Source: Gnetum montanum (Eukaryota; Streptophyta; Gnetopsida; Gnetales; Gnetaceae). Taken from it: a stretch of 54,788 bases of DNA. The translations under genes and the position numbers were made by a program. The notes beneath the pieces were generated by a model. The model was given only the letters and a program-made list of their open reading frames with translations, did no database searches and was not told where the DNA came from. The stretch is taken from positions 208,365 to 263,152 of the forward strand of contig MNCI01000273.1 of NCBI GenBank assembly GCA_015680685.1, read 5' to 3'. Positions within the stretch are counted from its first letter, which is position 1, and the number at the start of each line of letters is the position of its first letter. This document shows positions 31,468 to 43,645 of this stretch, piece after piece.

Positions 31468-34400
31468 TATATAATAAGAATGGCCATAACAAAAATGTGT
31501 AATCAATATACTTATAAAAACCTATATAAAACAATTAAAGCCAAAATGAAATGAAGTTTTTACCAATTTTGAGAGCAACTTGTTGCAACCGATTGATTAT
31601 ATCCTTAGCTACTCTAGACATGAACTCTACCTTGTTAGGGACCTCTACCCATGGTTTCATGTGAAATGTAGAAGTAGAGGCATATACTTGTGGCTCAGTA
31701 GCTACAACAAGTATAATAATCAATGAATGGTTAGAATGAAAATTAAACATAGAAATAAGACATAATGAACAACAAAAAAGTATATTCATACCTAAGTCAT
31801 CCTCATCTGAGATGATGACTAGGGGTTCCCTTGGCAATGGTTCATCAAATAGAGCATCTACATCATCCAACATAATGGTGGTCAAACCCTCTTCCTCATG
31901 TTACTTTAGGAGTGCCTTCTCTAACTGCATCTACTCTGCTACTACTACTATGGCTTAGGTCACCAATTCTTGTCACTTTTCTATAATAATAGTAAATGCA
32001 AAATGTTAGAAAAACTTGACATATTTCACATAATATAAGATAACAACATTCCCTTAAAATATAAAACACAGAATAACCTAAACATAAAACAAAATTAGAG
32101 CATACCTATCTTTGCCCCATGTATCTAGCCAAACTTGAGAGTGTAAGCCTTCTCTTGGAAGGTTTCTTGGTGGCTTGTGCTACATCCTCAACCATGGGCC
32201 ACTTTAACTTATCTCTAACAACCTCATCAGCTTCAACATGTAAGTCCTTGGCCCTCTCAATGTTGGCTTGATCAACATGAGGCTCAACCCCCATGTTGTG
32301 CGGGGAAGCACAACACCTACCAATAAGTCCCTTAGTGGTGATAGATAGTAATTCCCCAACATCCTTTGATGGGTTTTAGGCCTACATGGTTGGATAAATG
32401 TGCTTTATCCAAGGCTTAGAGAGTTGGGATGGGTCTTCACTCATTCATCACCCATTCTCCTCATCACTAAGAACTCTGTGAATCTTCTCAAATATGCCAC
32501 AAAGAATACATAGTTCATGTGGTATATTTTGGTGATATCATCTCAAAGTTTGAGTATTTCCTCCCATAAGCTAGATCCCAAGTGATCAGCCTAGTTAAAC
32601 CAAGAACCTTATGTTAGGAAATTCATCATGGTCCATTTCTAGGTGATGTCGATTACCTTCTATTGCAGCAATTGCTTTGGAAAGATATGGAATCTAAACA
32701 AGGGATATGATTCCCTAACTTATGGAACTTAGAAATCCTCCAAGATTAACCTATAATGGCTACAAAAACCACCCAACAATGATTCCACCTCCTTTCAATG
32801 GCTTGACTCCTTTACTAGTTTGGTGGCAACTCTCATTCCTTCAATGGAAATACCAAAGAGGTCACAATTGATATCCACATTTATGGGCAAGGTGATCGGC
32901 ACATTATGAACCTTGGTGGTGAACTTATTGACTCCTTCATCAAAGGAGTGAATAATTATTATCATCTCAATAGCAGATATGGTTGGTCTAGGTGCCATCA
33001 AAAGCTTAAGAAAACCTGCATGAGTAATGTTTTCTTGAACATTTCTAGGTGTATTTTCCATCAACCAACATTGTGTTGATTCTACCTCATTGTATTTTAG
33101 GATGAAAATATACTCTAGGATATCCTAAAATAACCAAAATGATCCTAGAGAAGGTGGAAGCCCCTACAAGACAAAAAAAATGGCTAGTTAGGTTAGCCAA
33201 AGGCACATAACATAAGATCAAAATATGACAAGAATAAAAAATTAAAAATATCGTAATTCAAGCAATAAAAAACACATAAAGCCAAAATAGCATAGTATCA
33301 TGTAGCCATGAGAATGTTAGTATAACATAACAAGACAAAATAAAACAAAACTTCTTCCTAACTTTCTTCTTCTTCCTACTTGATGAGGGTTGTGTGGAGG
33401 TCCCAATAATGGTTCCCTTTTCTGGAATGCATTTAGGGGCCATCCACAAACTATGGGTTGTCTCAATGGCTACACACCTATGGAATTTTGGAGCAAATAT
33501 CTTAGTGTATTTATAAAAATTATCATTTAGTTTACCAACCACTATGATACTAATTATTAGGCTTTTGGTAAATACACACACTATGCTTTGAGCCATTGCA
33601 AAGTTTTAATCATTCTTGATCAAAACTTGGTCTCTAATCTTGTACCTACAAGATATTGATAAAATGAATAAGCTAAGGAAGAATAGGTAAACCAAATAAA
33701 CCCAATATATGACCAGAAATCAGAACTATGCTAACCCTTCCAAATGGCATACTATGTCATGAGGATTCCAAAACAATGTGTGGGTCCGGTGTGCCACCAT
33801 CAAAGTGTCCTTAGCATTGTACTAAGAGAACTCTAGCATGTTTAAGATTTGGAATAGCTAGCAAGTCCTCATAGTATTATTACTATCAAACACTTCCCCT
33901 TATACATGGTTCTTAGGATCATCCATTACAATCTAGAAAATCATATTAGAAGACTGAGGTAGTAGGATCTTCACAATGACATTGGTTGTGTAAGGAGACA
34001 AGTGTGACCACATCATCACACTAAATTTTTGCAAGAAGTAGGCCAGGAAATCTATTGCCCCTAGCTAGAACCACAATTAATCCTACTTCAAAACATTAAA
34101 CACGATAATGAAATTACAAAAACATCCACCTTAACATCTCAAACTTTTTTAAAAAAACTTGAAACACTATGCAAAACCTTAACAAGGTTTAGCCAAAATT
34201 TACATAACCACACTAAAATTGGTGAAAATGGCCATAGGAAATCACTACTAGAAAATATCAAAAAAATTTCCAACACCAATAGAATTAATCATAAACCATC
34301 CTTGACATCACTAAGTATCCCTAGGAACATAGGGCAATTGTGGAAAAAATCATCCAATGTGCCAACGTTGCCCATATTTAGAGGGGTAAAATTGTAGAAG

Positions 34401-35267
34401 CCAAAAGCCTTGTTTTGTGCAAACTTATCGTAGAAATTGTAATACATTAATCACTTAACAAAATTCAATGATTTTATAGTCATTGGAATCCTTAAACCAT
34501 AATCTAAAGACCCAAAAATAGAAATCATAAAACATTTTAGTCACTATTATAAAAAATGTGCCAAATTGACATGAAGCTAGTAGTAATGGCAAAACCCTAA
34601 TTCATGCGAGCTTAGAAAAATATTTTTCTAAAATTAATTACATACCCAAATTTAGTGATTATAAGACTACTTAAATCTTGTAAAAAAACCTAAAAACTTG
34701 TAACTTGAAAACAAAAAAATTCAAGGTTGTGTTTGTAGAAACAATTCATGAAGTGGCATGAAAAACTGAAAAATAGCATGGTATTGCACCTACATTAGTT
34801 AACCAAAACAATCACCTAGGATTAACTGCAAACTATAATTACATGATTCCATTGCCATTTGAAACCTTAAATCTTAAATTAATAACCCATAACCTCAAAA
34901 ATTCAAAATTACTAGCCATTTTCTTAAGAAAAAATTTCAGAATTGGTGTTTCTTTTTTAAGAAAAATAGCAAAAAAATTTAAAATTAATTGAAACAAGTT
35001 TTATAACCATACATAAATCAACTCTAATACCAAAGAAACACTGAAAACACATAAAAAAACATCTATAAAAACCATAGTATTTTCTTAAAATTTGACTTTA
35101 ATCAACATAGTATCCTAGATATGAGAAAACACCTAGGACATAGGCAAGGAAAAACCTCAAAAAACACAAAATTGGCCAAGAGTAGTGTATGTGGGGGTGA
35201 TCATAGCAAATCCTTACCAAATCATGATATTGGAAAGGTCCTTGTCTATTGTGTCATCATCTTCCAT
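31468..35267 (-). pseudogene. F antisense gene, 5' half
   Basis: Multi-exon gene opposite to F. The first exon may start at ATG 35267 (MEDDDTIDKDLSNIMIW) and end at ~35217 before GTAAGG; a ~1.1-kb AT-rich intron follows. At 34070-33735 the frame gives GAIDFLAYFLQKFSV, MMWSHLSPYTTNVIVKIL, then DTLMVAHRTHTLFWNPHD, resembling the FCP1/NIF phosphatase fold, with the usual LxDDS motif altered. After an acceptor (ATATCTTGTAG) comes KLNDNFYKYTKIFAPKF and a Lys-rich tail. Then AIEMIIIIHSFDEGVNKF, VHNVPITLPINVDINCDLFG at 32980-32850, like 'putative plant transposon protein' domains; a basic part (32294-32106); and STFHMKPWVEVPNKVEFM (31670-31600). G has the same order. It continues at 14751. Confidence 0.65.
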
Positions 35268-35279
35268 GGTAGGGTTCTT

Positions 35280-36760
35280 GATGCTACTTACCTCCCTCTT
35301 CTACATGGCAGTGTACAACACAAGAAACCTTTTAAAAATTTTGAAAATTTGAGTGGTAGCACTATTGTTAATGGGTGCTAGATGAGAAACACTAGAGGTT
35401 GAAGGGTTTTAAGAAAAAATGTCTATCAGTGCTTTACATTGATTCACTATAGGTAAGAAAACAAGTTGTGAAAATGATTGTTCCAAAACGTTGCAAGTAA
35501 AAATCAAGTTTCAACCTAGGCACCCCCTTTGAAACCTCCATTGCCATATTCATGAATTGAAGCTCATCGTGCACTAATAGTTCAAAGGAAGGAAATTTTA
35601 AACAATGTTGGAATGATGGAAGTTCCAAAACAAAGTTTAGAATTTCAATTTGGGTTGGCCCCACAAGGTGCCTCCTAAGAAAAGTGGGTTTAAGACATTA
35701 AAACCTCCTCTACATTGGGTTTAACCCTCCTTGAAATCCCTAAAAGCCTTTTTCAACCTCATAATTCCATCACCCATGTTGGTCATCATGGAGGCAACGT
35801 GGGTCCTAGTGCCCCATGTTCAAAATAAGAAGACCAATACACACCTTACCATATTTAGCATCCGAATGTTGACATTAGTGAGTACCAAGTCCCAAGAGGG
35901 GCTAAAACCCTTCATAACACTTACCACTTTGTGTCATAAAACTAAGTAGGAATTCATCCATGCTACCCAGCATTGCTCAAGGGGGTATAACATCCAAAAG
36001 TATCATCCAAATATTAGTTTAACCTTTGCATGAACCCATAAAGCCTGAAACCCCATAGGATACCCTTGACAACTCTAAAACCTTGTTGAATCTAATCAAA
36101 AGTATTAAAAACATTGAAATGTAGTAGAGAAACACTAGATGACACATCATTCACATTGGCCAACATGGCCCTAGCATGGTTGTGTGGGGTATAACTACAT
36201 AATACCAAAATTAACTTCCCAATTGACATATTTTGGCCTTAACACCTCTCTTTAGTCTATAGTAGTGAAAAATCAACAAAATACAAGTTGAAATTCATGT
36301 AAAACACCATCCCCACATTGGGGAATCCTCACCCATGGTAATTAGCATGGGTCCAATGTGGTTACCTTGGGTGTGACTCTTAAAAACCAATTAACACACT
36401 AAAATAGCCTTGAATTACATCCCTATGATCACAAAACCTTGCCAAAGCCTCCGAGAACCATTAGACATCATAAAATAGTAAAACTCTATCATGTCCCCTC
36501 CATCCATGATGTAGCCACGTTGTCCAGTGTGGCTCAAAGGAAGATGACTACAAAAAATAGTAAAAGGCCTTCAAAGTGACTGATTTTGGTGCCAAACATC
36601 AACTATTGACATCTACCATCCTAGGAGCTTGAATGCTTGCTCAATCCGATGTCAAAACCCACAAAACATTAATATTTTAAGACAGCCACACTAGCAAACA
36701 TGACTTCAGTGTGGACAAGGTTCTTTACCACTTTTGACAAGACTTCAACATGCAAGAAAG
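35280..36760. repeat. Satellite-like array, ~180-bp units, in F
   Basis: Marker phrases (variants of CCAACATGGCCCTAGCATGG and CCACATTGG...CCAATGTGG) fall near 35777, 35960, 36160, 36330, 36510 and 36690, giving a period of ~170-200 bp. At least six units are visible. The array lies directly upstream of the antisense gene's first exon and before RT, as in E. Confidence 0.65.
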
Positions 36761-37040
36761 CCACAAAAAAAAAAAAACATAGTCTAGTTGACCACATTTC
36801 ATCTTAGTTTTCATACTTTCATTATGATTCAATATTTTTTCACCTTGTTCAAACTTTCTTTAACCTTATGTGGCCTTTTTTTCACCTACCTCTTATAGCT
36901 TTGGTTGACCTTGTTTTCATATTTTTTGACATTTAAATAGCATGTGTTTGCATAGTTATTAAGATATTTTATGTCATTTTGGCACTATTTACTCAAATTT
37001 TCCCAAGTGCCACTTAATGTGCTTATAGTTGATATGCAAG
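36761..37040 (+). other. Spacer before F RT, possible splice acceptor
   Basis: AT-rich, T-rich near the end, closing with GATATGCAAG at 37040. E has TTTTTTTGACATGTAG at the aligned place. Both end in AG just before the shared YEYL codons, so this could be the 3' end of a sense-strand intron joining pro to RT. Confidence 0.4.
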
Positions 37041-39550
37041 ATTGGAGTATGAGTACCTAGGAGCAAATAAATTCACCTTTGAGACTAAGTGGGCCCCATG
37101 GTGATGTTGAGTGGTGTATTAATCCAAATTACCTAGATCTTAAGCTTGAGAGTCTCTTTGAAGAGTGCCCTGAAAACCTACTCAAAACCATTAACCTAGA
37201 GGCTAGCAACATTACTAAAGACTCTTTGGCTAAGCTTCCTATCATGATACATAGTGCTAAGGAGAAAACACTAAAATTAAGTTTTCCACTAGAACCGTAG
37301 TAGGCTCAAGACATCACCAAGGTCCTCCAAGATAACATTAAGGTCCTTGCCTAGTCATATGAGGATTGGCTAGGTCTTGACCTGCATTTAGTCTAATACA
37401 ACATCATACTTGATCCTAGAATTTGACCAGTCAAGCAAAAATTTTGTAAGATTAGACTTGATTTGGCCCTAGAAATTCATAATGCAATCATAAAACTATA
37501 CTAAGCTAGTTTCATTAGAGTCATTGATTACATAGAATGGGTTTCCAACATAGTGGTAGTCCCTAAGAAAAATGGGACTATACACATTTACATCAATTTC
37601 TGCCTAAATAAAGTAACTATCAAAGATGATTTCCCTTTGCTTAGTATTGATAAACTTATCAATACTCTGAATAGACATGTCTTATTATCATTCATGGATG
37701 GGTTCTTGGGATACAACCAAATTAGCATTAACCTAGAGCATTAACTTAGTATGATTGTCATGACCCCTTAGGGTACCGTTTGCTATACTATGATGCCCTT
37801 TGGCCTAAGGAATGTAGGAGCAACCTACTGAAGAGCTATGACATATATCTTTAGTGAATATATCCTAGGTTTGCTCAATGATTACATAGATCATATATCT
37901 GTTAAGTCTAAATTGGTCGATAACCATGACCTTGACCTTATGCTTAAATGATGCTTCAAGTATGAGCTTAGGCTTTACCCTAAGAAGTGTGTCTTTGGCA
38001 TTAAAACTAGTAAGATGCTTAGCTTTGTAGTATCTAAAGTAGAAATACATGTCGATGCTAATAAGGTTAAGGTCATATCCAACTTGGCAGTGCCAAATAA
38101 TCTTAACAAGCTTCAACGATTGCAAGGTTGACTACAATTTATTCATAGGTTTATTACTAAGCTTACGAATAAGTTCCAACCCATGAAACACTTTCTTAAG
38201 AAAGGAGTTCACTACGAGTGAATGGCTTAATACTAAGAAGCCTTTGAAAAATTTAACTAAGAGTTGGCACAAATACTAACATTCTATCCTCCACAAGAGG
38301 ATAAAATTTTTTACATCTACCTTACTATCTCTAACATATCTATTGCCTCTCTACTCTATTAGAAATGAGATGATGGAGTGGATTTACTTGTATACTACTT
38401 AAGCCATGCATTAGTTGATCATGAAACCCGATACACTGAAGTGTAGAAGTATTGTCTAGCCCTAGTCTTCTCATTGAAGAAGTGGAGACACTACCTCTTT
38501 CGAAGCCAAGTCAATGTCATTTGCAAAGATAATGTGCTTAGAGACATAATGAAAAACATTTAAGAAAGTAGTAGGATAACTCATTGGAAAGCCATAACAA
38601 TAGAGTTTGATCTTGATTACATTTCTCAAGCATTAACAAAAGATCAAGCTATAGTTGCATAACTCATTGTTTCACCAATAGAAGACCATACAATCATAGA
38701 ACCTAAATTTCCCAATGAATACATCAACATTATTAGCAATGTACCTAAGGGCTATGAGGTGATCATGCACTTTGATAGAGTTTCAACCAAACACTACAGC
38801 CAAATACTACATGAAGTAGGTTGAAGCTATTCCTCTATGGAAGACAACATCTCAACAAGTTTGTAGATTCATATTGGAAAACATAGTAGCTTGTTTTGGC
38901 ATACCCATGACCCTAGTCACAAATAATGGACCATAATTTAGTATGCAAGAGACAAAAATCATTTTTCATGAGCTAGGCATTAAGCATTTCTTCTCATCAC
39001 CATACTACCCCCAAGCCAATGGGCAAGCCAAAGAAAGTAGTAAGGCCATCATGAACTTGCTCAAGAAAATGATAAATAACAACAAACACAAGTGGCATCA
39101 GTAGCTTGTCCACGCACTTAGGACTTATCAAATAACTTTCTAAATGCAACTAGTGTAACTCCATATAGCCTAGTTTATGTTTCTAAAGCTATTTTACCTC
39201 TTGAATTGTAGGTGGCATCACTCCAAGTAGCTGTATCAGACTTCATCAATGATGAATAGAACATAGATCTACACACCATGGATATAGACTCAGTAGGAGA
39301 GTAGTGAGTGTGAATGCTTGCTCATGTTAAGTGGTACTAGAAGAGGTAGAAATGACAATAGCATCGTAACCTAAAAAAATGCAAGATCAAGTAAGGAGAC
39401 CTATTCCTCAAAGCTTTCTATGAACATGTGAACAAATTCTCACCCAACTAGGAAGGGCCTTTCTTGATCACTAAGGTCTATGACAATAAAGCCATTAGGA
39501 TAGCAAACATGAATGGTAATGAGTTGGCTAACTTAGTTAATTATTCCTAA
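37041..39550 (+). pseudogene. pol: F RT-RNase H-integrase, decayed
   Basis: Polymerase of F. A lead-in (LEYEYLGANKF) precedes RT. RT has WVSNIVVVPKKNGTI, KDDFPLLSIDKLINT, FMDGFLGYNQISI and MMPFGLRN between 37540 and 37815; the catalytic box near 37885 reads NDYIDH, the second Asp replaced by His. VFGIKTSKMLSFVVSKVEIH follows. Integrase near 38890-39070 reads CFGIPMTLVTNNGP (Asp to Asn), then SPYYPQANGQAKESSKAIMN, where the expected catalytic Glu position holds Lys. The tail (DNKAIRIANMNGNELANLV) stops at 39548-39550. Losses in both RT and integrase show it is inactive. Confidence 0.8.
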
Positions 39551-39859
39551 TAGAAGCACTATTACACATGGGAGCCAATAGTTGACATTAGAAACCTTTA
39601 CAACCAATGAAAAGAGAGCCTACATGATCCTTTTTTGCACAAAAGTTGAACTATCAAACTTTGCTTCACATGTCCTTATGCATTATTTAAACAACATATA
39701 TTCTTTGTGTGGATTTTTTGTTCTTGGAGTTGTGCTTCTAGGATGAAGCCTAGAGTCATATAAAGGTGCAAATCATTATGGTAGCAAGTCATCTTGTGAT
39801 CTTAATTCAAAAGACTCAATGAGTTTATCCTATTGTGCCAAGAGTGCTTATTCTACTTC
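39551..39859 (+). other. F region after pol
   Basis: It matches the sequence after E's integrase (AGAGAGCCTACATGATC) at its start, then nothing recognisable up to the solo LTR. Confidence 0.45.
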
Positions 39860-39864
39860 ACTCC
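39860..39864. repeat. Left target duplication of solo LTR (ACTCC)
   Basis: ACTCC; identical to 41022-41026. Confidence 0.75.
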
Positions 39865-41021
39865 TATAACAACCAAAAAAATCGATGGCTAGAATCACCA
39901 AGGGATTAATGAATGCATAGCCTTAACGCCACCTCTACATGAGGGCCTTGTTGGAAATAAAGGCAAAGCATCCTAAATGATCTTGTTGATCAAATAGGAA
40001 CTTTGCTAGTTGCAACCAAGGCAGTGGATGGAACTAAGGGGGTGGTGTGCTTAGTTTAAATGCAAACGCAAATAGGACAAAAATGGTGTTAAGGCTCAAA
40101 GCAGTGTTTCATGGTGCTAACTGTAGAGCATATCCATGGAATGGGGGAAAATGTATCCAAGGGTTTTGACTAAAATGAGAGCATCAACCTATGGAGACTA
40201 CCACCCAAATGTAGTACAACATGATAATGCATGAAACAAATGCAAGTAGATGCATGAAAAATGCAAAAACAATGATAGAAATGGAAGAGAGAAATGGAAT
40301 ACCACCTCAAATGGGAGTGTAGTTAACTCCAAAAGGGTCTTAGAAGGTACACAATGTACAACAAGCATAGTGGAAGTGAAATCACTATCTTAGTGGTGTT
40401 AGGCCATGAATTCTAGCACTCACTGTGATGAATCATGCCTACTGGGTTGGCTACTACAATGTATCATGCAGTGTTCTACAAGGCTACAACAAGGCTACAG
40501 TGGGCCATGATGTGCAACTCTACCCCTCTACCAATGCATCTAGGTCTCATTTGCCTAAAGATGCTCAGTGTTGAATGCCAATTGCAAAGTGCTAAATATT
40601 CTCACATCCAACGAATGCCAACCACTTGGAAATGCCAATTGCCTAGGAATGTAAACCATCCAGGAATGCCAATCACTAAAATGTTAGGGGTATAGGGGTA
40701 TTTATAGGGCTAAGTTTATTGCAAAACAGAAATTCGGTGCCACGTGGTAGTGTAGTAGGTAGAACTACAAGAAAAATTCATAAAAATTTTTAATTCTAGA
40801 GGTGACTAGAAATGTTCAAAAAAAAATTTAACTTTAGCTACTATGCTCACCCTATGTTACACACAAGATGCATAACTCAACATTTAGAAAGAAATTGCAA
40901 AACTGGTAGTTGGACCTAACTACACTCAACACTTGGAAAAATTTGGGCAAAGTGCCATCATTTTGATACTTAGCCAGATTTGCAATCGAGATGCCAAGAC
41001 CTAAAATTTTGTGGTGTTTCA
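39865..41021 (-). mobile_element. Solo LTR, 1157 bp, minus orientation
   Basis: On the minus strand it starts TGAAACACCACAAAATTTTA at 41021 and ends GGTTGTTATA at 39865. Perfect 5-bp duplications (ACTCC) flank it, and neither internal sequence nor PBS is present. The conserved end block (plus: CATCCTAAATGATC, TTGTTGATCAAATAGG, 39975-40005) is present. A TATA box is at 40699-40706. Its ends and length resemble X's LTR, but the TATA position differs, so family identity is open. It arose by LTR-LTR recombination of an element that had inserted in F. Confidence 0.8.
40699..40706 (-). promoter_or_regulatory. TATA box of the solo LTR
   Basis: The minus strand reads TATAAATA, 315 bases into the LTR. 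Confidence 0.5.
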
Positions 41022-41026
41022 ACTCC
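41022..41026. repeat. Right target duplication of solo LTR (ACTCC)
   Basis: ACTCC; identical to 39860-39864. Confidence 0.75.
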
Positions 41027-41732
41027 CATTACCTCTTCTTGAGCCCATCCCCATATCCTGATTATAACCTTCCATGCCTTAAGAAACAATGTTAACCAAT
41101 GTTTGACACTCATGTATTATGGTTATATGACATTCCATCATCATGCTCCACCTACAAGTCCATCAAATGTAACACATCTCATTTTATGAGAAAGAAAAAT
41201 CAAACCTAGCTTTGGAAAATAATCCTAATGAAGGTTTTTCCCCACAAAAAATAGGAGAGAAAACCAAACTACCAAGAAGTAGAAAGGCCAATGAAGATCA
41301 AAAGACAAACTGATGACTCCAAACATGCCAAGGGAGGATCAGAATGGCCAAAAAAACCTTGGAGTGAGATGTTAGTTCCTCAAACACATTGACAAGTGGT
41401 CAACACCTTGAAACATGAAGTGCAAAGACTTATTGATTGACCAACATGTTAATGCCATATTATAATCATGATGTCAATACTTAGAGCTCATTATTAACCC
41501 TCATGACCATGTCCTTATAGGAAAATATTTCCTTTATCTTATGTCATCCGATCCTAACCTTATGCCACCATCATAAGCACTCGTTGGCATGGTTTGACAC
41601 TACTAAATCAAGAATGGAAAGGAAACATCAATGGTAGATTTGTAGTGGTGTTTTGTATTCTTTGTCAATGTCTCTCAGGTCAATCCTCAAGACACAAAAA
41701 AAGATTGGCCAATGAAACACCATTAAGAAAAT
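41027..41732 (+). other. F 3' internal end and PPT
   Basis: No gene is seen. Its last ~90 bases (GGTGTTTTGTATTCTTTGTC onward, AGGTCAATCCTC) parallel E's 16290-16360 in reverse complement and X's 6690-6757. The decayed PPT (AAAAAAAGATTGGCCAA) precedes the LTR. Confidence 0.55.
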
Positions 41733-43168
41733 ACATGTTGTAACCTTTTGACATTGTAACTTTTACCCCATGAAACCTAAGGCTAAAATCTCATTGTAAA
41801 ATGTGAAAATTATAATCCACAAGATGCAATTTCACATACTTTAACTTTTGAGGAAGAAAAAATGCATCATAAGTGATCATAGCCTTAACCCCCAAGTGAA
41901 AAAATTCATATTTTATTCATATTTTGGCTTGGGGGGGTCAAAAATTCCTTTTGGACTTCTAAAATTGACATTTTCATGGGTTTTTTCAAGGGGTGTAACC
42001 TTTGCTACGTTGGAATTATTTTTGCTCAATGTTGGGGGGTTTAACTCTTGAAGCCTTAGCATGGCTTCTATAGCCTTAGCATGGATCATATAACCCCAAC
42101 ATTGGTCGTATAGTTCAACATGCTTAGCATTTGTCTAGGAATCCCAGTGTTGCTCCAACAAATCCAATGTGGCTCCTATAGCTCCAATGTGGCATCAGTA
42201 ACCTTAGCATTAATCCTGCACCCCCAATGTGGGTTTCATACCACTAGTGCGATTTCTATAGGCCTAGCATTACTCCTAGAAGGATAGCATGGGTAGAAGA
42301 AGCCAACATGGATAAAACTTTCATTTACTATTTCTGGTACCCAGAGTGGTTTTGGTACTTAGGGGAATCAAATCTTACCATACATGGAAACCATGTTGGA
42401 TTTAGACACCTGCAACACCTCCACGTAACATCAATTTGTTAGCAATTAGGTAGAAATTTATAGCAAAAGCTATTGCCATGAAACATATAAAAACCAAGCT
42501 CCAACACCATGAAAATGTTCCACATTTTCGACATTCATGGGCTTTGAAAACTCAGTGTAGATATAAGGCTTTTGAGATAACCACAGTGTGGGACCTATAG
42601 TCATTATAACCATTGTTACACCCTTGAGATTGTATAATATTTTGTGGCAATGCTATGCAACCTGGGCAATCAGACTCCCAACGTGGCTCTTCTTCCTAGC
42701 CCAAAACGCCCACACATCTTACCAATGTTGTATATTTGGTGAGGACTATAGTGAGGTTTTATAATTTTAAAAGTTGTGGAGAATTTGGACCATGGAGTTG
42801 ACTATGGCATTCAAGGCTACCAGCTTCAACAGTCTCTAAACCCCCATTCAAGTAAACCCTTTGCTTCCTCAAGCATTCCTTGTACACATTTTTGGACTCT
42901 CTCTATTTTTTATCATAATAAAGTTTATAGCTTTGTTTTTTGTGCAATTTAGTGTTAATTTATTTTTCATTATATACATTTATTTTTTTAGATCTACATT
43001 GCATTTTATTTTATTTCTACTATTTACACTCTCTAAGTCCCTAGGGGATCAACAAGACTATTTAGGGTACCTTAAATCCTATTTTTTGGAGGTCCTTTGG
43101 ATCTAGGGCCAAAGCTATTCTACCTAGGATCTTCGATTTTTCAACAATCAAATTTTCCAATCACTACA
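41733..43168 (+). mobile_element. 3' LTR of F (1436 bp)
   Basis: It starts TGAAACACCATTAAGAAAAT and ends CCAATCACTACA. The first ~200 bases match the start of E's LTR (ACCCCATGAAACCTAAGG, TTCACATACTTTA), so F and E are related. The second half matches F's 5' LTR remnant. U3 contains a 20-bp minisatellite. No PBS follows; the next bases belong to G. Confidence 0.75.
42002..42330 (+). repeat. 20-bp minisatellite in the F LTR U3
   Basis: About 14-16 degenerate copies in an almost strict 20-base register: for example GCCTTAGCATGGCTTCTATA (42053), GCCTTAGCATGGATCATATA (42073), ACCCCAACATTGGTCGTATA (42093), later AATCCAATGTGGCTCCTATA and CCCCCAATGTGGGTTTCATA. The invariant centre is A(R)CATTGG or AATGTGG. 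Confidence 0.85.
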
Positions 43169-43645
43169 ATGAAAATACTTACATGTTTGCTAAATACATT
43201 GAAGTTATTCTGACCAACATATTACCAAGGTTTTGTGTTCTATGTATGAATGTATGTGTTAGTTTTGAAAGTCCAATTTGGATGATCAATAATAGAAACT
43301 TTTCAAGAAAAATCTAACACACAAGGCTTGTTATCTTCTTAAATATTCTTAAACTTAATGTAAATAAGATTTTCTTAGATTTTTAGAGGCTTTTTTGTAT
43401 TTGTGTTTAGGAGGAAATTGCAGGATTTCCCATACCAAACTTTAGTGCTGAAGCTATTTCCTACCAAGTCTTTTATGTGTGGCACCTAGAATCTATTATG
43501 GTAGTTGAAGATCTATATTCAACAAATCTTCTAAAAAATCTTGACATCCACCCATCTCCATTTACAATGTCGATGCAATAGAGCAAGATGTTTTAGGCTT
43601 TTCTTTCACAACAATCAACACAAAGATGTAAGGCTTTCGACAACC

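Larger units (their letters stand above)
7937..43168 (+). mobile_element. Element F, Ty3/gypsy, split by E and a solo LTR
   Basis: F is plus-oriented: truncated 5' LTR (7937-8709), PBS (8716-8734), gag-pro, stem-loop, short tandem repeat, antisense gene, 180-bp array, RT-integrase, PPT and 3' LTR (41733-43168). The two LTRs match over 7937-8709 and about 42381-43168. E (14757-31462) sits inside the antisense gene, and a minus-strand solo LTR (39865-41021) lies after pol. Without these insertions F would be roughly 17 kb, similar to E. F's 3' LTR abuts the antisense gene of G, and 43169-43173 (atgaa) should be one copy of F's target duplication. The start of F's 5' LTR lies beyond the nested X, outside the window. 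Confidence 0.7.

Noticed and set aside
39865-41021. Solo LTR as a member of X's family
   Set aside because: Lengths and end bases are similar, but the TATA box sits 315 bases in versus 564 in X, and only the first ~35 bases align convincingly by eye. Left undecided.
43169-43175. ATGAAAA after F's LTR as target duplication with 7939-7945
   Set aside because: The same bases at 7939-7945 belong to F's LTR itself, as the 3' LTR also has them; F's true left flank is outside the window.
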